Position numbers and translations under genes: made by a program. Below are positions 57,720 through 64,000 of a stretch of DNA of 64,000 nt, in pieces. This DNA is from Plutella xylostella. Its lineage: Eukaryota > Arthropoda > Insecta > Lepidoptera > Plutellidae. The notes below the pieces were generated by a model. The model did no database searches. It was not told the DNA's origin and saw nothing but the letters and a program-made list of their open reading frames with translations. The DNA lies in the NCBI RefSeq assembly GCF_932276165.1, contig NC_064012.1, positions 11,663,501 to 11,727,500 on the forward strand, in the 5' to 3' direction. Positions within the stretch are counted from its first letter, which is position 1; every line of letters begins with the position of its first letter.

Positions 57720-58183
57720 ATAGGTCATAACCTAACCAAAACTTTCAAAAAAGAAAGCGGAGTAAATTACTCCGAGTAATGGTGGCAGGGATAGTGCCTG
57801 TTATAAGGGATAGTTTATATTAGTTGAGTGACTGGACCCAGTGAGCAACCCAGTAGAGTACTGTGTTGGTACTGATCCCGGGTGTACGTTATTTTCAACC
57901 TAGTCCAATGCGACTGTGTCGTGAAATCTGCTTTACTACGTCCAAGCTCTGAACCAATGTAAATCAGCCATTACAAATGAAAAATAAATGTTTAAAAGTA
58001 AAAAATAATCACTTATTATTTATACAGTTATCCATTACATCTCTTGCTAACTTCTCGACCTCTCATCACATGCCACGAATTGCGACGCTGTAGCGTCTTG
58101 TGGGCTCGGACGAATCCCGCGTTGACGGGTTGTCCTAGGACTCTGCCTTTGTTTCAGTGGGACAAAAGGTATTATGTAGTCTG
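57720..58183. other. Flank left of the inverted-repeat pair
   Basis: No gene recognised. The last 20 bases (ggtattatgtagtctg) also occur inverted at 62740-62758, so part of the repeat family extends outside the identical 174-bp arm. Confidence 0.4.
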
Positions 58184-58357
58184 AGCCTATCTGAAACCTA
58201 GTTAAACATTGTGAGATATGGCGTTTCGACTTTCTCCGTGTTCGGCATCATAAGGGTCACAGTGACAGTTAAATAAAGTCAATTTTTCTCTCCACCTTTA
58301 GTTTGCAAGGTGCGGGTGCCTATATAAATAGAGTGAGTCGCCCGCGCGCCTCAGTTG
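58184..58357 (+). repeat. Left arm of identical 174-bp inverted repeat
   Basis: It begins agcctatctgaaacctagtt and ends gcgcgcctcagttg. Base by base it is the exact reverse complement of 62836-63009 as far as I can read. The GC-rich inner end follows an AT-rich outer half. It contains a TATA box and initiator directed toward the enclosed 4.5 kb. Confidence 0.92.
58323..58354 (+). promoter_or_regulatory. TATA plus initiator core promoter, inward facing
   Basis: TATAAATA starts at 58323, and the arthropod initiator TCAGTT at 58351 places its A exactly 30 bases downstream, the textbook distance. A 32-codon frame (ATG 58391, stop 58487-58489, MALCSHGSRRLRS...) begins 38 bases after the predicted start. 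I do not recognise that peptide. Confidence 0.65.
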
Positions 58358-59049
58358 GTTTTTGATTTTTGAAGTGAACACTTCGGCTAAATGGCTCTAT
58401 GTAGCCACGGTTCTCGTCGGCTTCGCTCCGACGGGGAAAAATATAATATTGAATTTGCGGAGTCCTCGCTGCCGGGAGCTGTAGCGTGATGCGGACCAGG
58501 CGGCGCGGGGCCTGCCGGCTGCTGCGCACGCAGCCATTGCTGAGGATTTCGCAACGAAGGTTTGAGTTGATAAGCCGTGAGTAAAATGCTATTATTTACT
58601 GCTTTTAAAAGCTCAGCCACTGGTCATAATGCTCCGGCGCTTGGGGTTTTTATCCCACGCAGTAGGGTCCGATTCAATAGTCGTGGTGATGATTGATCAC
58701 ATATTCCGGTCCTACTAGTGGCGCTTGAGCTAGATACTTACATTAATGACCGCTTTAAGTAAAGCATATGTTAATTTTATACAGGAAAAAATAATAAAAA
58801 TATATTTTTCTACCCTCAATTTCTAATATTTTTAGAAAACAGTTGATAAAAACTTTGCTATTACAATAATGCACTTGATTATAGCTTATGTAAGGCTTTA
58901 CAAAGAGGAGCTTTCCAGGACCGTCATAGGATTTTTTACAGGAAGCACGTGGCTCCGAGTTTCAGTATGTTGGGACATTGTGGCATGTGCGGCGAGTAAT
59001 GTGATCCGCCGGTACCTACCCGCTGAGGGTAGGCAGGCCGATTCGGTGA

Positions 59050-59480
59050 AATTGAAGTTTCGTGTAACCTGCACCCGGCCCTGTGCTCCCGCGCTGGCCG
59101 CCGTCTCGTGGCACCTGCATCGCAGCGTACACCCGGCCCTGCGCTCCTGCCCTGGCCACCGGTTCGTGCCACCTGCATCGCAGCATACACCCGGCCCTGT
59201 GCTCCTGCGCTGGCCGCCGTCTCGTGCCACCTGCATCGCAGCGTACACCCGGTCCTGGCCCTGGCCACCGGTTTGTGGTACCTGCATCGCTGAATAGACC
59301 CAGCCATGCACTCCTGCCCTGGCGGCTGTACACCCGGTCCTGGCCCTGGCCACCGTTTTGTGCCACCTGTTTGTGCTACCTGCATCGCTGCATAGACCCA
59401 GCCATGTACTCCTGCCCTGGCGGCTGTGTTGTCCCACCTGCATCGCTGCGCACACCTGGCACTCCTGTTCTGGTTGCCAG
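59050..59480. repeat. GC-rich minisatellite, about 60-70-bp units
   Basis: Units contain gccacctgcatcgcagcgta, cacccggccctg and ctggccgccgtctcg, drifting to ctggccaccggtt forms toward the right. At least six units are visible, with higher-order alternation. Because the unit phase avoids stops, long frames are open on both strands (up to 224 codons on the minus strand). They translate to repetitive MQVARTGGQG-type peptides with no known domain and are probably fortuitous. Confidence 0.85.
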
Positions 59481-59569
59481 ATCGAAACGCCCCCTGTCTG
59501 GGAAGAGATTTTATGCTCAGTGGAACCGCCTGCACTATTGCTAGCACGGTCATCATCATCATCAGCCAT

Positions 59570-61026
59570 CATTATGAGTGACTTATTTAGAAGGTATCGA
59601 GTAACGTGCGCTATTCATCAGTGATTTTGGCATATGCAGACGAACGTTTACTGCCAAGGTTGGTCATGTTAGCCATACAAGGGCACACCAACGAAGCCTG
59701 AGTAACCACCTGCAGTCGCCGTAGCCGCATCGGCATGGATGACGACAAATCGGGTAACGTGCACCGCTTCTAAAAGTGTTATAGCACTTCAATTTGATGC
59801 CTCCGCTAAGGTAGGGTATTCTATTAAAGCAGCTTTCTTCTGAACTGCCCAAAGTGACCTGTAGACTGCTCCTGGGGATAGTTGTGCAATCAATTTTTTA
59901 TTTCGATGTCTCTGCTGAAGAAACTGTCTAATGCAGCTTTTGTTCTAAACTGCCTAAAGATCATTGGACTGCTCATGGGTATGGTGACGCACAGTAAGTA
60001 CAGGAGCGTTACTCTATACTGATGAGAAACGAACGAACGAGAGCTGTCGTGCAATCGGCACGTTTAATACATACAAACAGATAGTGCGGCTCGCGTCGCA
60101 GTGCACTGAAAGTTCGTTTTTCGTCATATAAAGTGACTCCCCAGACACTATCTTAAGTGTCATGACACATCGGCAGATTCCAGCTTTGAGTCTTTTCTTT
60201 TCTCGGCTGTGAGCAAAGTGAATCCCACGGGCGAGTGTTCAACCTGAAAGCACTGAGCTAATTCCTGATTTCGTGAAAGTCGCTGTTGCTATACCATACC
60301 GCTTCACAAGTTACCGAATTTATTATGATCCTACTGTCGGGTGATCATGATCAGAGTGTCATCGCGGTTTCTGAGTGACACCATATAAGCTGTCTTCCTT
60401 AAGTCCCAGTGGATTGTGAGTGTGTGTCCGAGCTCTTTGTTGAAAAATGCGTGAACCTCCTACGCAGCAGCTGTCTACTAGTTGTGTATCGAATAAATCG
60501 AGTAACGGTGCTCTTGCACGAGACGACTACCTTTTGGTAAAATTATAACTTCCACTATTCTGGGAACATACATATTGCATATACCTACTGTGTACTGTGT
60601 ATCACATCACGTGTAGCCGTAGCCCAACTCAATTTACTGGGCTAGATAATAAACAATGGCAGTCGTCATTAAATTTCTATGAATTTCGAAGGTCATCATT
60701 TGGAGCACAATTCAAAGGGTGAAAGTACCTATTCATGCCTAAACGGCTTCTCTAATGAAAATGTATTTTTAATTCGATTCTGGCGCAAACGTTTCATAAC
60801 TATTTTTCAACACTGTATCTGCTGAAACTACTTAGACTGACTGGTTAAGATGCAGACGTGCCGTTTTCACAATTCCATTTTGAGTAATCTGTTTTATGGA
60901 TCTTTCAGTTAGTTACGTAACTAGTTACTTACCAAGTAAAAAATTAGTTGTGTCATGCTCGTACTCGCATCTCATTTAGGAGCTCTCTGGCCTCTAGCTG
61001 AAGGCTAGAACTGGTATATATATCTA
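59570..61026. other. No gene recognised
   Basis: The sequence is less AT-rich than average but has no recognisable exon. If the exons at 61027-61465 are real, part of this stretch would be their 3' UTR. Confidence 0.35.
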
Positions 61027-61465
61027 CTAAGCTAGTACAGAGTTATAACCGGGCAGCGGTGACGTGGTAGCTGCTTGATTTATTAGAGTTTGCGGAAAAC
61101 TTTCTAAATAAGTAATAATTATTAGTCATAATATTAACTCTTCGCAGTTCTTTCAGAATGCAATACGGTCGCTGAAGTAGGTAACCTTCCTTAGCTGGAC
61201 AACAACAACAAACCTTTTTGTTTTAAAGAGTGTCACAGTTATTCGCCTTTCCACTGTCATATCGATGTCCAAGGACTTTTTCTTGGGTATAGCTAACTAC
61301 CTAAGTTTACCTATAGATAGCCGCAAGCTATCTGCTGTTGGCGAACTGTCAGTTCTGATTGATAAGTCAGGCTCGAGGTGGCTCGTCCAACTGTCCATGT
61401 TCCCGCCACCATGATTGTTGCTTCCACAGCTTAGAGAGTCTATGTTGGCTGTCGTTGCATCAGGT
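61027..61465 (-). CDS. Two candidate C-terminal exons, unidentified gene
   Basis: Minus-strand 61465-61311 lies after a cag acceptor. It reads PDATTANIDSLSCGSNNHGG, GNMDSWTSHLEPDLSIRTDS and SPTADSLRLSI, and ends at a consensus donor (ctatag/gtaaac). Its last base joins in frame to 61070-61027, which follows aatcaagcag and reads (A)TTSPLPGYNSVLA then TAG. Ser/Thr/Asp-rich, low-hydrophobicity sequence of this kind is typical of a cytoplasmic receptor or adhesion-protein tail. I do not recognise the family, and upstream exons were not found below 64000. Support comes from phase agreement, two good splice sites and balanced codon use. Confidence 0.42.
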
Positions 61466-62152
61466 CTGATCAGGTACAACTAACATCTTTACGTACCATC
61501 TTTATTTAATCGAGCTATTTTATTTTGTTATATCTAGGTCGACTTAATGGTTTCAAAATCGAACCTACAACAATGTAAGTGGGTACCTACCTACGTACCT
61601 TTCAAGTTGCAACAAGGCGAAGCCTTAAGGTTTTGGCCGAGACGTGCCCTTAGTGTTGACGAACCTACCTAAAGGTGACCTTGTTAATGTTTTTCATATG
61701 AAGTACTGAACATTTTACTTATCCTGGTGGCATGACTGATCATTTACTTACCCAGTTAAGACATGTTAGTCGGGTTTCATTTATCAACTAATATAATTGT
61801 TATTGTTGTGTTAATCAATCTTTATTAATTGATGTCATCTACCAAGGAATGCTGCCAGAGCTCATAATATTCACACATGATGATACAGAATGATAGTAGC
61901 CCACAAAATCGGTGCAAAGGCTTATAAAATAACTTTCCTTCCTAGTAGGACTGCACAGGAACTCGTTAACCGCCGAGTTAGTTAGAATACAAAATTAGAC
62001 TGTGTGTTACTTGTCAATCTAGAATATGAAAAACTGAATACTTAGTTATCCGCCAGTGTCACAGCCTTCATCTAATCTTTTCCAGTAGCTGATGAGGCTG
62101 AGATATTTAGTAAAATTATCTTCCCTTCAAGCACCACTCCTCGTTCCAAGGA

Positions 62153-62241
62153 CTAGATGCCGCGCCAGGTGTTGCAGGCCGTGTCGTCGTACGGGGCTGG
62201 CTGAGCAGGTCCACGAGGCTCCAGGGTCGGCTGCTGCATTT
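62153..62241 (-). CDS. Candidate terminal exon, unidentified gene
   Basis: After the acceptor gacctcag, minus-strand 62241-62153 has two phase bases and then MQQPTLEPRGPAQPAPYDDT, ACNTWRGI and TAG. It is GC-rich at third positions and proline-rich, and lies in AT-rich surroundings. Its entry phase differs from the exon at 61465, so it is not a simple cassette in front of that exon; it could be an alternative last exon fed by another upstream exon. No family recognised. Confidence 0.38.
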
Positions 62242-62708
62242 CTGAGGTCAGTCCAGAATTACATACCCTAGTCAGCATGTGCTGACCTGAGCCCCAGCGG
62301 CCTGGATCGATATTCTACACTTTACAGCTTTTAAATATTGTTGCAAAGTATTTCACTGGTTCCATCCATTCGGCTAGTGTATGTTAAAAATATTGCCTTG
62401 ACAATAACAAGATTTTGATCAATAATAACTTATAAGTATTGCTTTCGAAGAGGCACTGTGTGTATCCATATGTATAAATACCTACCTATATGTATAGGTA
62501 CATACCTTCCATAACTTTCTGAAAAGTCAGGAATAATAAGGAAGTACTTAAGTCTTATGTATACTTATACCTTTCTTTTTAGTATATCTATTACCTAGAA
62601 ATCTATGCATTATAAATTTATAGATTCAAATATTTCTCTACTGATATACTCATCAGTAGCTTATGGGTCACAGTTGGTTTTCTCTCCACCATGCGATAAT
62701 AAACACAT

Positions 62709-62815
62709 CTCACAATGTTTAACTAGGTTTCAGATAGGCTCAGACTACATAATAGACGCATTTTTCCTGTAATAAAAATGACATATTATGTATCTAGCCT
62801 ATCTGAAACCTAGTC
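62709..62815. repeat. Long imperfect hairpin beside right arm
   Basis: The outer stem actaggtttcagataggct pairs with agcctatctgaaacctagt. An inner stem agactacataata pairs with tattatgtatct, and a further short stem atttttcctg...aaaaat closes it. The stem sequences are the same words that form the outer ends of the 174-bp arms. Confidence 0.75.
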
Positions 62816-62835
62816 ATTTCTGCATGGTGATATTA

Positions 62836-63009
62836 CAACTGAGGCGCGCGGGCGACTCACTCTATTTATATAGGCACCCGCACCTTGCAAACTAAAGGTG
62901 GAGAGAAAAATTGACTTTATTTAACTGTCACTGTGACCCTTATGATGCCGAACACGGAGAAAGTCGAAACGCCATATCTCACAATGTTTAACTAGGTTTC
63001 AGATAGGCT
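62836..63009 (-). repeat. Right arm of identical 174-bp inverted repeat
   Basis: It is the exact reverse complement of 58184-58357. Just outside it, agataggctagatacataat and atgtcatttttatttcagga continue as an inverted match to 62756-62815, so on this side the repeat family extends further than on the left. Confidence 0.92.
62840..62870 (-). promoter_or_regulatory. Second TATA plus initiator, facing left
   Basis: On the minus strand TATAAATA starts at 62870 and the initiator A is at 62840, the same 30-base spacing as the left arm. The two promoters point at each other across 4.5 kb. Transcription here would run into the 62709-62815 hairpin within 30 bases and then antisense to the plus strand through the candidate exon at 62153. 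Confidence 0.6.
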
Positions 63010-63412
63010 AGATACATAATATGTCATTTTTATTTCAGGAAAAATGCGTCTATTGGGCTTCGTCCGACGACAGGGCGTCTTGGGCTTCGTCCAACGACAG
63101 AGTGTCTTGGACTTCCCTCATGTGCAGAATAGGTCGTAGGAGATTCTACATATACCATGTACGGACACCTCTAGAGATGGAAATAACGGCTTAAATTGTA
63201 TAACAAATTTAAACGTTATGCTTAGTAAAATAAGCATGCTTAATATAATGCTGTAACGCTTAAAAAGCTTTTTCTAACGATACTGCGATTTGTTGTGAAT
63301 TTCAACGAAAATACTTTTTCTAATGATACTGTAATTCGTTGTGAATTTCAACGAATCGCAGTATCGTTAATAAAAGCGTTGAAATAGTTAAATGTTATTA
63401 AGTTCTCAGGTT
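63010..63412. other. Flank with short repeats, no gene
   Basis: A two-unit tandem (gggcttcgtccgacgacagg) lies at 63056-63110. Paired words attcgttgtgaatttcaacg occur at 63290-63350, and cttttttctaacgatactg is inverted as cagtatcgtt. No coding sequence was recognised. Confidence 0.4.
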
Positions 63413-64000
63413 AAGGGCCTGCACAGGGTGACGTGCCGCGCCAAATTTGGGTTTTCAATGCTCTTCACACAGCACACGCAGTGACACGCACACATGTAAG
63501 TTTGCACAGTGGTTCGATAAACTTTTACTCGCCAACTTTATTGAAAATTATGTTCAAGTACATTTTGGGTGATTTTAGGGTACTTAAGTATAATTTTTAC
63601 TTACACTGGTAGGCACCAGGAAAGAGTAGAAATTAATAGGAGTGCCACTTTACTCCATACTCGGAACCCGATTAACTTTTTCAAACAAATGTGGTATTTA
63701 CTTGTAGAAAGGTAACTACAAGTATTAAAGTGTACATAATAAGTTTCGGACATCCTCCAGCCAACTGAACCCCGACGACGAAGCAAAGTAAATTCATAGT
63801 GTCGCAAAAGGGCTATACTAAGCCGAAAGGGGATGACTCAAGGGGTTATTCTGAACAACTTTTGTTCTACGAGTTTTGCAAATTCGCGAAAAAAAATATT
63901 CGTTTTCCATGGTAAAAAGTCACGTGTCCAACAAAGTTTCTATGAAAAAGGTTTTTTTTGTTAATTTCCAAAACTCGTAGAACTAAAGTTCAGAATGACC
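63413..64000 (+). repeat. Non-autonomous repeat, cut by window end
   Basis: It starts ttaagggcctgcacagggtg and matches the reverse complement of 8005-8534 over its length. Near the window end it has inverted words ctacgagttttgcaaa and ttccaaaactcgtagaac. The right boundary is outside the window. Confidence 0.75.

Noticed and set aside
58898..59572. Genes on either strand across the minisatellite (224, 208 and 153 codons)
   Set aside because: All frames are stop-free because of the repeat unit; the peptides are repetitive with no domain, start context or splice sites.
58184..63009. A complete endogenous densovirus
   Set aside because: The repeat and promoter layout is reminiscent, but no long frame with replication or capsid protein motifs lies between the arms; the interior holds a minisatellite and host-like exons. 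Kept only as one explanation for the termini.

Overview
The window looks like nuclear DNA of a moth or butterfly. It is AT-rich, with many short taggtacctacc-type tracts, spliced genes whose coding exons are GC-richer than their introns, and a dense mix of degraded LINEs, tRNA-derived SINEs, TA- or TTA-flanked MITEs and Tc1/mariner, pogo, hAT and Harbinger relics. There are no bacterial-type operons, rRNA genes or CRISPR arrays. All splice models below were assembled by hand from reading phase, GT/AG sites and protein similarity recalled from memory.

Three gene models can be followed from start to stop codon. (1) Plus strand, 3893-12645: a PQ-loop membrane protein of the SLC66A3 (PQLC3) type, five coding exons, 264 codons; its 22-nt first coding exon lies 5 kb upstream of the second. 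(2) Minus strand, 33306-28017: a stomatin (SPFH/band 7) gene, eight exons, 291 codons, with one GC-AG intron. (3) Minus strand, 45609-39599: a secreted CUB-domain protein of an insect family without an accepted name, eight exons, 422 codons. Weaker evidence supports an orphan 3' terminal exon at 36472-36313, two linked C-terminal exons at 61465-61027, another terminal exon at 62241-62153, and a decayed CX9C (NDUFAF8-like) pseudogene at about 5032-4735 inside SLC66A3 intron 1.

Layout: 1-3.2 kb, foldback elements and MITEs; 3.2-12.8 kb, SLC66A3 with SINE and transposon insertions in its introns; 12.8-17 kb, AT-rich spacer with a SINE and a MITE that keep target-site duplications; 17-17.6 kb, a Jockey/CR1-like LINE relic; 18.4-25.4 kb, a cluster of repeatedly duplicated transposon fragments with a pogo-like element; 25.7-27.5 kb, a MITE and a 775-bp foldback; 28-33.3 kb, stomatin; 34-38.9 kb, Harbinger and hAT relics and the orphan exon; 39.6-45.6 kb, the CUB gene with Tc1 and LINE fragments, a duplicated exon piece and a TTA-flanked MITE in introns; 46-57.7 kb, nested transposon relics; 58-64 kb, a segment bounded by two 174-bp inverted repeats that read as identical, each carrying a TATA box and initiator pointing inward, and enclosing a GC-rich minisatellite and the candidate exons.

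The three complete genes have unrelated functions and nothing in the sequence ties them into one pathway. The most unusual structure is the promoter-bearing inverted-repeat pair at 58184-58357 and 62836-63009, with a 107-nt hairpin beside the right arm.
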